Counted from the first letter of the stretch, positions 17,865 through 26,333 are shown. The stretch is 64,000 bases of DNA from Ligilactobacillus salivarius DSM 20555 = ATCC 11741 (GCF_001435955.1 NZ_AYYT01000002.1:62001-126000), one strand, 5' to 3'. Numbers and translations: made by a program. Notes: generated by a model from the letters alone, not told the origin.

Positions 17865-18068
17865 TTAATCCTCAGCAGCTTGAATTGCATCTAAAATTAT
17901 GCCTAATTGTTCTTTTTCTGCTTCTGCTTCTTTATGTTTTTTCTCATATTCCTCGAGTAAGTGTCGGCCTCGTGCCGAATTATTTATCTTTTCACAAACA
18001 TCTTTTAACTCGCTTGCCTTTTTCTCAGCTTCTTCATACTCATGTTGTATGTCGAGTTTATTGCCCAT
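17865..18068 (-). CDS. Small coiled-coil protein of unknown function
   Basis: A 67-residue, highly charged, entirely helical protein (MGNKLDIQHEYEEAEKK, ending ILDAIQAAED). Heptad-like spacing suggests a short coiled coil; a single Cys lies at about residue 25. I do not recognise a family with confidence. It has a near-perfect ribosome site (AGGAGG) and its own terminator, and an intergenic gap of about 280 bases upstream, so it is probably expressed as a single gene. No membrane segment or signal sequence. Confidence 0.7.
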   Translation of the reverse strand: MGNKLDIQHEYEEAEKKASELKDVCEKINNSARGRHLLEEYEKKHKEAEAEKEQLGIILDAIQAAED

Positions 18069-18296
18069 GATAAAGTCCTCCTAAAATCTAATTGACCTAA
18101 ATAAAATATCATGTTTCAATCAAAAAGTGAACCTTTTTATTTTACTTTTTGGTTACAAAATTTTAAATACATTGTCTATTTTAATATGTTCAATATATAA
18201 CTTGCACCAGATATTTTATTAATCACCTCGATTATATTAGCTATCTTCCCTATAATATTATTATAACAATTTTTTGAAATCGAATACATTAAATTA

Positions 18297-18340
18297 AAAC
18301 AAAAGAACTAAAGATATTCTCATATCATCTTTAGTTCTTT
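18297..18340 (-). terminator. Terminator of ackA
   Basis: AAAGAACTAAAGAT (18302-18315) pairs with ATCTTTAGTTCTTT (18327-18340); minus-strand T-rich tail just after the ackA stop codon. Confidence 0.85.
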
Positions 18341-18348
18341 CTCTATAT

Positions 18349-19542
18349 TTATTTTACTTCTTTTTCTAATTTTTGAACATCTCTTGCAATCATTAATTCT
18401 TCATTGGTTGGAATTCTTAGTACTTTAATAGTGGAATCATCGCCTGAAATCACTCCTGCTGAACCATGCTTACTATTTTCTTCTTCATCAATTGTGATTC
18501 CTAAATATGCTAAACGTTCCATGACTAACTTTCTAATTGGTGTTGAGTTTTCACCGATACCAGCAGTAAATACAATCGTATCAACGCCACCCATTTCAGC
18601 TATATATGAACCGATATATTTAACAACATTTTTTACAAAAATATCAACTGCTAGCTGAGCTCTCTCATTATCATCTGCTGCTGCTAAAACATCACGCATA
18701 TCTGATGAAACTCCTGAAATACCAATTAAACCAGCTTTATGATTTAAAATATCTATCATTTCAGAACTATTAATTTGTAGTTTTTCCATCATGAAAGAAA
18801 CTAATGATGCATCAATATCACCTGCACGTGTAGCCATTGTAATTCCTGCTAATGGGGTGAATCCCATTGAAGTATCAAAAGACTTTCCATTCATTGTTGC
18901 ACAAATTGATGCACCTGCTCCCAAATGGCAAGTTATAATTTTTAAATCTTCAAATGGTTTGTTTAACAATTTAGCAGCTTCATGAGCTACATAACGATGA
19001 CTTGTACCATGTGCCCCATACTTTCTTACATGATATTTTTCATACCATTCATATGGGATAGAATACATGTAATTTGCTTTAGGCATTGTTTGATGATATG
19101 CAGTATCAAATACTGCTACAGACACTGCATTTGGCAATAATTCCTTAAATACTCTAATACCAACTAATTCTGCAGGATTATGCAAAGGCGCATATTCAGC
19201 CAATTCATCAATTTTATTCATAACATCTTCATCAACAATTACAGATTTATCAAAGTATTCACCACCAGCAACTACACGATGTCCAACCCCTGTAATTTCA
19301 TTAAAATCATTAATTAATTTTAATTCTTTGAATAAGCTCAACAAAACATGTACAGCTTGATTATGATCTTTCAATTCTCTTTGCTCATCATATTTTTTAC
19401 CATCATATTTAATAGTAACACGAGAATTATCAATTCCAATACGGTCAAAAAGCCCTTTAGCTAGGACTTTCTCATCAGGCATTGCAAATAATTTAAATTT
19501 TAAACTTGAGCTTCCAGAATTTATTGAAAGAATTTTTTCCAT
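18349..19542 (-). CDS. ackA: Acetate kinase
   Basis: A 397-residue acetate kinase (acetyl phosphate + ADP to acetate + ATP), the ATP-yielding last step of overflow or phosphoketolase-derived acetate production. Motifs: SINSGSSSLKFKLF at the N-terminus, FDTAYHQTMP, YGAHGTSHRYVA, GAGASICAT and the C-terminal FTAGIGENS. Normal length. It is monocistronic, with its own terminator and a promoter bearing a cre-like site; pta is about 40 kb away in the window, so the two enzymes of the pathway are not in one operon. Confidence 0.97.
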   Translation of the reverse strand: MEKILSINSGSSSLKFKLFAMPDEKVLAKGLFDRIGIDNSRVTIKYDGKKYDEQRELKDHNQAVHVLLSLFKELKLINDFNEITGVGHRVVAGGEYFDKSVIVDEDVMNKIDELAEYAPLHNPAELVGIRVFKELLPNAVSVAVFDTAYHQTMPKANYMYSIPYEWYEKYHVRKYGAHGTSHRYVAHEAAKLLNKPFEDLKIITCHLGAGASICATMNGKSFDTSMGFTPLAGITMATRAGDIDASLVSFMMEKLQINSSEMIDILNHKAGLIGISGVSSDMRDVLAAADDNERAQLAVDIFVKNVVKYIGSYIAEMGGVDTIVFTAGIGENSTPIRKLVMERLAYLGITIDEEENSKHGSAGVISGDDSTIKVLRIPTNEELMIARDVQKLEKEVK

Positions 19543-19565
19543 ACCAACACGACCTTACCTTATTA

Positions 19566-19584
19566 TTTAACCGTTTACATTATA
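19566..19584 (-). promoter_or_regulatory. ackA -10 box with cre-like site
   Basis: Minus-strand TATAAT (19584-19579) runs directly into TGTAAACGGTTAAA (19579-19566), which fits the cre consensus TGNAANCGNWNNCW except at position 13. The -35 region is weak. A bound CcpA here would block transcription initiation. Confidence 0.55.
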
Positions 19585-19683
19585 TACTATAACAGATAAA
19601 CATATTTATTTCATTTTAAATTTTTTATGCAAATCAATAAAATTTAATTAAAAGTCTATATTTTGTACAATGCTTTATCAAAT

Positions 19684-19718
19684 AAAAAAAGCAGAAGACT
19701 TCGTAAATCTTCTGCTTC
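19684..19718 (-). terminator. Terminator of lutABC
   Basis: AGCAGAAGA (19690-19698) pairs with TCTTCTGCT (19709-19717), with a minus-strand T-run at 19689-19684, nine bases past the lutC stop codon. Confidence 0.88.
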
Positions 19719-19726
19719 TAACGATC

Positions 19727-20458
19727 TTACATATCCTCTACTACTAAGTAAGTACAATCTAACGGTCCATGAACCCCTACAACTAATTCCATTTCAATAT
19801 CACCAGAATTAGAAGGTCCTGAAATAAAGTTAATCGCTGAGGTTTCTAATTCTTTACTACCTAGTCGTTTTTCATAGTTTTCTACAGCTACTCTAGTAGA
19901 TGGAACTAAACCACTTTTAGGAACTAATGCCAAATAGTGCGTTGGTAAGAAGTTAAACCCTCTTCCTTGTTCTGGACTAACAGTAACAGTAATAGTTCCT
20001 GTATTAGCGATTAAATAATCAGCAAACCCTATTGCAATATCAGCATCATTTGCCAAATTTTCGTTTTCCATCCTACTCAAATCATTTGTCCAATAATCAA
20101 CCTTTTCAGCTCCAGAATTATTTAACCATTCTTTTAAATGGAAATTCTCCCATTTTTCATCGCCAAAACTAGGTAACATTAATTTCTTAGCTTCAATCTT
20201 TTCAATATATTCTTTTAAAAATTTAGCTAATTCATCTTTCTTCTTAATAATTACTTTAGCATTAACAGATTCTGAGTTTTCTTTAGCTATTTCTAGTAAC
20301 TCATCATTACTCTTGTTTATTAATACTTTATCAGGTAAATCATTTAAAGGCTTAAATTCTTTTACTTGATGGCGAGGACGTCCAGCTTTTTTAGAAATTC
20401 TATTTAAAAAGGCTTCTCTATTTTCTTTGCTATTTGCTTTATCTAATAGTTTACTCAT
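19727..20458 (-). CDS. lutC: Lactate utilization protein C
   Basis: A 243-residue LUD-domain protein, the third part of the LutABC complex that oxidises L-lactate to pyruvate. Conserved features include FGDEKWENFHLKEW, GFADYLIANTGTITVT, LPTHYLALVP and the C-terminal NFISGPSNSGDIEMELVVGVHGP, all typical of LutC. It has no Fe-S cysteines, as expected. The ATG at 20458 overlaps the end of lutB by eight bases, and GGGGGAAAAGGGTG lies just upstream, so translation is coupled. It is the last gene in the operon. Confidence 0.93.
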   Translation of the reverse strand: MSKLLDKANSKENREAFLNRISKKAGRPRHQVKEFKPLNDLPDKVLINKSNDELLEIAKENSESVNAKVIIKKKDELAKFLKEYIEKIEAKKLMLPSFGDEKWENFHLKEWLNNSGAEKVDYWTNDLSRMENENLANDADIAIGFADYLIANTGTITVTVSPEQGRGFNFLPTHYLALVPKSGLVPSTRVAVENYEKRLGSKELETSAINFISGPSNSGDIEMELVVGVHGPLDCTYLVVEDM

Positions 20459-21968
20459 CACCCTTTTCCCCCTTTTGTCTAATACTTACTACTGACTCAA
20501 CTGGTTGATGATTCTTATACCAATTTCTGAAGTTATCTTTACTCTTAGGGGGAACTGGAATATCACGGATATCAGACCATCCTTTAACCAATTTAGGTGC
20601 AATTTTTGGTAACTTCTTAATCTTGCCATTTTCATAAATTGTTCCATCAACATCTTGATCATTTTTTGCTTTTCCAAACATGCCTAAGCCAGCATACTCC
20701 ATTTTTAATGCTGATTGGAATAAGAATGGAGAACCTGTTCCCATACCAATTACTTTCATAATTAAGTTAGTCATACTATGATCCATATGCTTTTTGTCCA
20801 TCTCTACAATTCGATGTTTCCTAATCAAATTATGTAGCGGAATTTTAACTGGACAAGTTTCTGTACATGCAGCACACAACGAACAAGCATATGGCAAATC
20901 TTCAAATTCTTCATAACCACCTAAAATAGGCGATAAAACTTTACCTAATGGTCCAGGATAGATAGATCCATATCCTTTACCGCCAATATGACGATATACT
21001 GGACAAACATTCATGCAAGCACCACAACGAATACATTGCAAAATTGGTTCAAATTCAGTCCCTAATGCATCTGAACGTCCATTATCTAAAACAACTACCC
21101 AAAAATCTTCAGGTCCATCAACTTCACCTTCGACTTTTTTACCAGAGAAAGTACAATATGTTGTTAATTTTTGTCCTACAGCTGAACGAGCAAGCATGTT
21201 ATCTAAAACTTCAGCTTCTTTCATAGATGGAACAATTCTTTCCATCCCCATTACTACAACTTGAGTTTTAGGTAAAGCCATTGTTAAATCAGCATTTCCT
21301 TCGTTTGTATCTAAATTAATGATACCTTTATCAGCTACGGCAAAATTACATCCAGTTATTCCAAAATCAGCTTTCATAAAGTAGTCGCGCAAGTATCCTC
21401 TAACAAAACGAGCTTCATGTTGAGGGTCATTGTCTCCAGTATAGCCCAATTTCTTAAACTCTTCTTGAACTTGATCACGGTTTTTATGTAAAGTTGGAAA
21501 AACAATATGTGTAGGTTCATCCCAGTTATCTTCTTGCAAAATAAATTCTGCTAGGTCACTTTCTAAAAGATTAACCCCATCTATATCTAATAAAGTCTTG
21601 TCTAAGTCAATTTCAGTAGTAACCATCGACTTGGATTTAACCACATTTTTTGCTTTTTTCTCAATTACTAATTCTTTAATAAAATTACGTGCTTCTTCCT
21701 CGGTTTGAGCAAAAAATACATGTCCACCTTGTTTTTCAACATTTTGCGAAAATTCTTCTAAATAATCAGGAAGATATTTTAAAACATGCTGTCTAATTTG
21801 TTCAGCCAAATCACGCCATTCATTCCAGTTTCCCATTTCACGTCTTGCTTTTGTTCGTTTAATAAATTGAGCGTCTTGGGCCTTAGCGACAGCAGCTTGC
21901 ATAAAATGATCGCTTTTTGCATCTTCAATTCTTTCTAAATATGGCTTATCGCTAGTTGAAATTCCCAT
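20451..21968 (-). CDS. lutB: Lactate utilization iron-sulfur protein B
   Basis: A 505-residue LUD-domain/ferredoxin protein, the electron-transfer subunit of LutABC. Two [4Fe-4S] motifs are complete: C312, C315, C318, C322 (CIRCGACMNVCPVY) and C362, C365, C368, C372 (CSLCAACTETCPV). The N-terminal LUD domain has SKSMVTTEI and FGITGCNFAVADKG. The length matches Bacillus LutB. The start codon directly follows the lutA stop (TAAATG), with GAAGGGGTG as ribosome site. The role in L-lactate oxidation is family knowledge; the final electron acceptor in this organism is not known. Confidence 0.95.
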   Translation of the reverse strand: MGISTSDKPYLERIEDAKSDHFMQAAVAKAQDAQFIKRTKARREMGNWNEWRDLAEQIRQHVLKYLPDYLEEFSQNVEKQGGHVFFAQTEEEARNFIKELVIEKKAKNVVKSKSMVTTEIDLDKTLLDIDGVNLLESDLAEFILQEDNWDEPTHIVFPTLHKNRDQVQEEFKKLGYTGDNDPQHEARFVRGYLRDYFMKADFGITGCNFAVADKGIINLDTNEGNADLTMALPKTQVVVMGMERIVPSMKEAEVLDNMLARSAVGQKLTTYCTFSGKKVEGEVDGPEDFWVVVLDNGRSDALGTEFEPILQCIRCGACMNVCPVYRHIGGKGYGSIYPGPLGKVLSPILGGYEEFEDLPYACSLCAACTETCPVKIPLHNLIRKHRIVEMDKKHMDHSMTNLIMKVIGMGTGSPFLFQSALKMEYAGLGMFGKAKNDQDVDGTIYENGKIKKLPKIAPKLVKGWSDIRDIPVPPKSKDNFRNWYKNHQPVESVVSIRQKGEKGDE

Positions 21969-22775
21969 TTAAAACACCCCTTCTCCATTAGCTGGTACAA
22001 CAACATGATCTGTATCCTTAATATATTTAATTCTATTTATATCAACATTATGGTTTAATACTTCAGCAATATGCATCGCTTTTATCTTATATCCTAAACG
22101 ATTCATTCTACCTACAATATTCATCAAGCAAGATTCTTCTGTTCCAATTAGGATCTCAGCATCTGTATCAACAATATTCTTAACTTTTTCATCAACCATT
22201 TCTACTGAAAGTTCTGGTCTTTTAGCTGAGAAAGTACCACCAAATCCACAACATAACTGTACATTCTTTAAAGGAACTCTTTCGATATCTTTTACATGAT
22301 CCAATAATACAAATGGAGCTGTTCTTTCGCCTATTAAACGCGTCATATGGCATGAGCGATGGACAGTTACTTTAGCATCTAATTCCGCACCACAATCTAC
22401 GACTTTTAAAACTCGGTAAATAAATTGTGTAAATTCATAAATTTTGCTATCTATTTCTGCGGCTTTAGGGCCATACTCAGGATCATCTTTAAAAATATCC
22501 TTATATTCTTTGATCATAAAAACGCAGGAACCCGAAGGACCAACAATGTAATCAGCATCAATACTTAGTAATGCATCAATTTCATTTTTAAACGTTTTCA
22601 TACTATCTTTAGAATAGCCACTATTATATGTTGGTTGTCCACAACAAATTTGTTTTTCAGGTAATACAGTTTCACAACCCAAACGTTCTAAAACTTCTAC
22701 CATCGCCATCCCTACTTTAGGAAAAAGCAAATCAACTAGACAAGTAGAAAAAATACAAACTTTTATTTTTTTCAT
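21969..22775 (-). CDS. lutA: Lactate utilization protein A (CCG-domain)
   Basis: A 268-residue LutA, carrying two CCG domains (cysteine-rich heterodisulfide-reductase-type) that bind Fe-S clusters: QICCGQPTYNSGY near residue 43 and LCCGFGGTFSAK near residue 183, with CHM and ESC cysteines in addition. In Bacillus the LutABC complex is required for growth on lactate. It is first in the operon. The ATG at 22775 has an unusual leader, with a hairpin between a perfect AAAGGAGGTG and the start; a weaker AGGTG lies only two bases from the ATG. Confidence 0.95.
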   Translation of the reverse strand: MKKIKVCIFSTCLVDLLFPKVGMAMVEVLERLGCETVLPEKQICCGQPTYNSGYSKDSMKTFKNEIDALLSIDADYIVGPSGSCVFMIKEYKDIFKDDPEYGPKAAEIDSKIYEFTQFIYRVLKVVDCGAELDAKVTVHRSCHMTRLIGERTAPFVLLDHVKDIERVPLKNVQLCCGFGGTFSAKRPELSVEMVDEKVKNIVDTDAEILIGTEESCLMNIVGRMNRLGYKIKAMHIAEVLNHNVDINRIKYIKDTDHVVVPANGEGVF

Positions 22776-22871
22776 AACACCTGACTTCTAGATTGAAGTC
22801 AGCCACCTCCTTTTAGAACGATTCTAACTTAAATTCGCTTTCATTATAACTCTTTATTTCACAAGTGTCAT
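22776..22871 (-). promoter_or_regulatory. lutABC promoter, cre-like site, palindrome and structured leader
   Basis: Minus-strand order: -35 ATGACA (22871-22866), 17-base spacer, -10 TATAAT (22848-22843), a cre-like TGAAAGCGAATTTA (22843-22830; position 13 deviates), then the palindrome TTAGAA-TCG-TTCTAA (22828-22814), a perfect ribosome site AAAGGAGGTG (22813-22804), and an 8-bp hairpin CTGACTTC/GAAGTCAG (22802-22781) before the ATG. The rest of the 322-base gap (to 23097) holds only the permease terminator and AT-rich sequence. Confidence 0.7.
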
Positions 22872-22999
22872 TAGAAAAAAAGTACATAATTTATAGTTTT
22901 TTTCAAAAAAATTACTCTCAATAAATAAATTTCAATAGTTGCTTTTTACAAATAACATCTATAATTGCTGTCAAATCAACTATATTTAAATTAAAGCAC

Positions 23000-23056
23000 A
23001 AAAAAATAGATATAGATAAAATTTATTTAAACTAATAAATTATATATCTATATCTA
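23000..23056 (-). terminator. Terminator of the amino-acid permease gene
   Basis: A long AT-rich hairpin: TAGATATAGATA (23007-23018) pairs with TATCTATATCTA (23045-23056), with further pairing inside and a minus-strand T-run at 23006-23001. Confidence 0.75.
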
Positions 23057-23097
23057 AAATTTAATGCTTTATAAAGTTCAATCTTTAACAATATATA

Positions 23098-24534
23098 TTA
23101 CTTAAGATTCTTTTGTAAATTAGAATGATGCATTCCATAAACTATGTATACTACTACACCAATAATAAACCAGTATAATGAATACTCTTTAGCTTCGATA
23201 TCCAATCCTAAGAACACAATTAAAGCACCAATAAATGCTAACGCTGGTAAAACTGGATATAGCGGCATCTTAAATCCTGGAACTGGTAAATCTTTACCTT
23301 CACGAGGTCTTAATGCATAAATACCTAGAGAAACAAACATGAACGCAATTAATGTTCCGGCAGAAATTAATTGAGATAACACTTGGAATGGGAAGAAAGC
23401 ACCTAATATTACAGCAATAACTGTTAGAACAAAAAGTGCATGATTAGGCAAGTTGTTTTCATTTAAAACACCTAACCATTTAGAAAGCAAGCCATCGCGT
23501 CCGAATGAATAAAGTAAACGAGAACCCGCCATCATCATTCCGATCAAAGCTGTAAACATTCCGAAAACTGCAATTGCTTGTACTACTGAAGCAATAACAC
23601 CGTGACCAGCTTTACGTAATGCCCAACCAACAGGCTCAGCATTTCCAGCATAACTAGAGTATTTAAACATTCCTACTAATACTAAAGCAACAGCCACAAA
23701 TAAAACAACCGCAATTAACAATGAACCTAAAATTCCTCTCGGCATAGTCTTAGATGGATTCTTAGCTTCAGCAGCATTTGCAGCTATTGAATCAAATCCG
23801 ATATAAGATAGGAAAATAGATGAAACACCTGCATATATTCCTTGCCAACCACCAAAATGAGTACCATCAGCATTTAAACGATGTTCTGGAATGAATGGAA
23901 CATAATTACTTGCTTTAACTGCAGTAGCACCAACTATAATAAATAGAATAATAGCAAATACTTTCAAAATAACTAAAGCATTTTCTACTCTAGCAGCTTC
24001 TGATACACCTCTAGATAATAGAAATGCAACTAAAAGAATTACAACTAATGACATTAAGTCAACAATACCACCATTGGTTCCAAAAGGATTAGATAAAGAA
24101 GCTGGTAAGTTGAAACCTATTGGTGCCAACAAACCTCTAATATTAGCACTAAATCCAGAACCAACGAATGCTACAGCAATAAAATATTCAGCTAATAATG
24201 CCCAACCAGCAATCCAACCGAAAAATTCACCAAAAACGACACTTATCCATGAAAATGCTGAACCAGCAAAAGGCATGGCAGAGGACATTTCTGCATAAGC
24301 GAATGCTACCAAGCCAGCAACAACCGCAGCAACCAAGAATGAAATAGCAACAGCAGGGCCTGCATAATTAGCTGCTACAACACCAGGTAGAGTAAAGATT
24401 GAAGTCGAAACAATCGTACCGACCCCTAATGCTAAGAAATCCTTTACGGTTAACACTTGAATTAAATGTGCATCTTTCTTTTGATAAACACTAGGGTCTT
24501 CTTTAGCAAACAATCTTTTAAAAAAATTCGCCAT
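23098..24534 (-). CDS. APC-family amino-acid permease
   Basis: A 478-residue transporter with about 12 hydrophobic helices, of the amino acid-polyamine-organocation family. The first helix carries the substrate-binding GVGTIVSTSIFTLPG (the G-x-G kink of helix 1) and helix 2/3 has AYAEMSSAMPFAGSAFSWI, both typical of YfnA/cationic-amino-acid-type permeases. FLSYIGFDSIAANAAEAKNP is the family's helix 6 region. Substrate cannot be named. The ribosome site AGGAGG and promoter are strong. It stands alone between the lut operon and an unknown membrane gene. Confidence 0.9.
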   Translation of the reverse strand: MANFFKRLFAKEDPSVYQKKDAHLIQVLTVKDFLALGVGTIVSTSIFTLPGVVAANYAGPAVAISFLVAAVVAGLVAFAYAEMSSAMPFAGSAFSWISVVFGEFFGWIAGWALLAEYFIAVAFVGSGFSANIRGLLAPIGFNLPASLSNPFGTNGGIVDLMSLVVILLVAFLLSRGVSEAARVENALVILKVFAIILFIIVGATAVKASNYVPFIPEHRLNADGTHFGGWQGIYAGVSSIFLSYIGFDSIAANAAEAKNPSKTMPRGILGSLLIAVVLFVAVALVLVGMFKYSSYAGNAEPVGWALRKAGHGVIASVVQAIAVFGMFTALIGMMMAGSRLLYSFGRDGLLSKWLGVLNENNLPNHALFVLTVIAVILGAFFPFQVLSQLISAGTLIAFMFVSLGIYALRPREGKDLPVPGFKMPLYPVLPALAFIGALIVFLGLDIEAKEYSLYWFIIGVVVYIVYGMHHSNLQKNLK

Positions 24535-24566
24535 ATCTTTTTCCTCCTACTTCTAATAATGTTAGA

Positions 24567-24595
24567 ATTATAACAAAAGTATGAGAAAAGGTCAA
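24567..24595 (-). promoter_or_regulatory. Promoter of the permease gene
   Basis: Minus-strand TTGACC (24595-24590), 17-base spacer, TATAAT (24572-24567), about 32 bases before the ATG. Confidence 0.72.
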
Positions 24596-24657
24596 TCTAA
24601 ATAATAATTTTTTCATATTCTATTTTGATAAATACATTTTAAGTAGTTAGTCATATT

Positions 24658-24688
24658 AAAAAAACGCCATCTTATCAAGAAAGCGTTT
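24658..24688 (-). terminator. Terminator after the 146-residue membrane protein gene
   Basis: AAACGC (24662-24667) pairs with GCGTTT (24683-24688), with a short inner TCTT/AAGA pairing and a minus-strand T-run. Confidence 0.6.
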
Positions 24689-24720
24689 CATTAATAAAGT
24701 ATTAGAATCTACAAGTAATT

Positions 24721-25161
24721 TTAAAATTCAAAATCATTTTTAAATAACATATAATATAAAAATATAATTGGAGCCCCTACTAATAATATCGTATATTTTA
24801 CAAATCCATATACCAATACTATCAAGTAGTGAGTACTGCTTTCACGAAAAGCATTATCTCTATCCTCAGCAGTCTCCAACCAATCTTTTTCTTCTCTACG
24901 ATTACTGCGACGACGATATTTAATTTCATCTTCATTTTCTTCGCTATCGTCTATCTCATCTACATATTTCATTTTTTTCAATTTGTCATTTCTATATTTT
25001 AAAAATATATATGGGAAGAATAAGAAAAAGTTACTTACCAAAAAATACTCTATCAAATATTTCCATGAATCAGTATTCATTATAACTGCTATTGCCATCA
25101 AGACGATAAAGGGAGCTAGTACTCGCAATAACGCTACCCCATATAACTTTAAAGTTTTCAT
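24721..25161 (-). CDS. Unknown membrane protein
   Basis: A 146-residue membrane protein that I do not recognise. Two hydrophobic segments lie in the N-terminal half (about residues 8-28 and 35-55), then a strongly charged central stretch of about 45 residues (DDSEENEDEIKYRRRSNRRE), then one or two hydrophobic segments at about 112-140. The start ATG has GAAGGGG 14 bases upstream, which is long, so the start is not certain. It has its own terminator, and about 170 bases separate it from the stress protein gene upstream. Confidence 0.65.
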   Translation of the reverse strand: MKTLKLYGVALLRVLAPFIVLMAIAVIMNTDSWKYLIEYFLVSNFFLFFPYIFLKYRNDKLKKMKYVDEIDDSEENEDEIKYRRRSNRREEKDWLETAEDRDNAFRESSTHYLIVLVYGFVKYTILLVGAPIIFLYYMLFKNDFEF

Positions 25162-25273
25162 ACTTTCATCAATTCCCCTTCAAAATTTGATTAAAAAGCC
25201 AATAGGTTATTTCTCAACTTTTAGGTAACATAATATATATAATAGAATATTTCAAATAATGTCAAGGAAAGCA

Positions 25274-25311
25274 TAAAAAAATATTAGTTTTTTCGTCAAA
25301 AACTAATATTC
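25274..25311 (-). terminator. Terminator of the usp gene
   Basis: AATATTAGTTTTT (25280-25292) pairs with AAAAACTAATATT (25298-25310), minus-strand T-run at 25280-25275. Confidence 0.85.
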
Positions 25312-25329
25312 TTTACCATTATTTAAAAA

Positions 25330-25782
25330 TTATCGAGCAATGATAACGTCACATTGAGCAGCTCGTGTTACATAATCTGTAACTGCTCCTACTAATACAC
25401 GCTCAACTGGATTCAATCCTGTAGGTCCCATAACTATCAAATCTGTTTGATGATCAGCTGGGAATTCTCTAGCAATAACCGTTCTTGGTGAGCCAAAACG
25501 TGCATGAACCTCAACATCTTCTAAGCCTTGTTCTTTAGTCTTTTCTAATAGTTCATTCAAGTACTTATCAACATCCTCAAATGTTTGATAAACAACATCA
25601 CCATTAGCATCGACCATTCCACCAAAACTTACAGAAAATTGCTTTAAATCAATAACATTTAAGATATCTAAATGTGCGTTATTTCTTTTGGCGATTTCAG
25701 TTGCAGTTTGTAATGCCTTTTCTGCTGCTTCAGAACCATCCACTGGGGTCAAAATTCTTTTGTAGTGTTGGACTTGATTCAT
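25330..25782 (-). CDS. Universal stress protein (UspA family)
   Basis: A 150-residue single-domain universal stress protein. The N-terminal KRILTPVDGSEAAEKA and the C-terminal ATP-binding loop GPTGLNPVERVLVGAVTDYV are visible; the loop follows the G-2x-G-9x-G pattern, though alanine rather than Ser/Thr follows the last Gly. Family members bind ATP or other nucleotides and help survival under stress or starvation; the exact role is unknown. It is monocistronic with its own terminator. Its promoter overlaps a 10-bp palindrome and a cre-like sequence. Confidence 0.92.
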   Translation of the reverse strand: MNQVQHYKRILTPVDGSEAAEKALQTATEIAKRNNAHLDILNVIDLKQFSVSFGGMVDANGDVVYQTFEDVDKYLNELLEKTKEQGLEDVEVHARFGSPRTVIAREFPADHQTDLIVMGPTGLNPVERVLVGAVTDYVTRAAQCDVIIAR

Positions 25783-25803
25783 AATCGCTCACTCCCTTGC
25801 ATC

Positions 25804-25857
25804 TATATATAGATTTCTCTATATATACATTATATCATTAAATGCAAGCGTTGTCGT
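25804..25857 (-). promoter_or_regulatory. usp promoter with palindrome and cre-like site
   Basis: Minus-strand -35 ACGACA (25857-25852), 17-base spacer, -10 TATAAT (25834-25829). The palindrome TATATATAGA-TTTC-TCTATATATA (25804-25827) covers the predicted start site. On the plus strand TGCAAGCGTTGTCG (25843-25856) fits the cre consensus except at its last base and overlaps the -35 box. Confidence 0.5.
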
Positions 25858-25884
25858 CACATAATTACACTATCCACAATTAAT

Positions 25885-26181
25885 TCAAAAATCTTTCAAA
25901 CTAGCATGATTTAGATAGTTTCGCGAACAATTTCTAATTCTTACTAACTTATCTATTAAATCATGATCTTCAACTGCATATGTATTAATTTTTTCTAACA
26001 TCTCATTATATTCTTTAATCCCTACTTCATTCCTAGCTTCCGCTTTTCCAACCCTAATTAGAGTATTTAAAATTAACTCTCCCCTATTTTCATCCCCCGA
26101 CATTACAAATTCAATTCCTCTTTGTGCCTCATATAGATAAGTTCTTGCTCGATTATAACAATAATTAGTTTTATCTTTCAT
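25885..26181 (-). CDS. Protein of unknown function, 98 residues
   Basis: A 98-residue soluble, mostly helical protein (MKDKTNYCYNRARTYLYEAQ at the start, RNYLNHASLKDF at the end) with three cysteines at about residues 8, 88 and none elsewhere in a metal-binding pattern. No family is recognised. A strong ribosome site (AGAGGAGG) supports expression. It lies alone between usp and yajC. Confidence 0.65.
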   Translation of the reverse strand: MKDKTNYCYNRARTYLYEAQRGIEFVMSGDENRGELILNTLIRVGKAEARNEVGIKEYNEMLEKINTYAVEDHDLIDKLVRIRNCSRNYLNHASLKDF

Positions 26182-26271
26182 TTCAGTTCCTCCTCTCTTT
26201 TATGTACACGCTTACAATTTAAACTTTACTTCAAAAACAACCTTATTTCAAGATCAAATCTTTCTTTAACT

Positions 26272-26320
26272 AAAAAAACTTAACTTGTTAGAAAAGTAAT
26301 TTTTCAACAAGTTAAGTTTT
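26272..26320 (-). terminator. Terminator of the yajC cluster
   Basis: AAAACTTAACTTGTT pairs with AACAAGTTAAGTTTT (26306-26320), minus-strand T-run after it; 14 bases past the yajC stop. Confidence 0.88.
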
Positions 26321-26333
26321 AAAATACTTTATA

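Noticed and set aside
18177-18232. Possible 16-residue peptide gene on the minus strand after GAGGTG
   Set aside because: The GTG start would overlap its own ribosome site and the peptide has no recognisable signal or pheromone pattern; likely chance.
23007-23056. Long AT palindrome as a possible recombination or mobile-element end
   Set aside because: Position after the permease stop and the minus-strand T-run make it a terminator.
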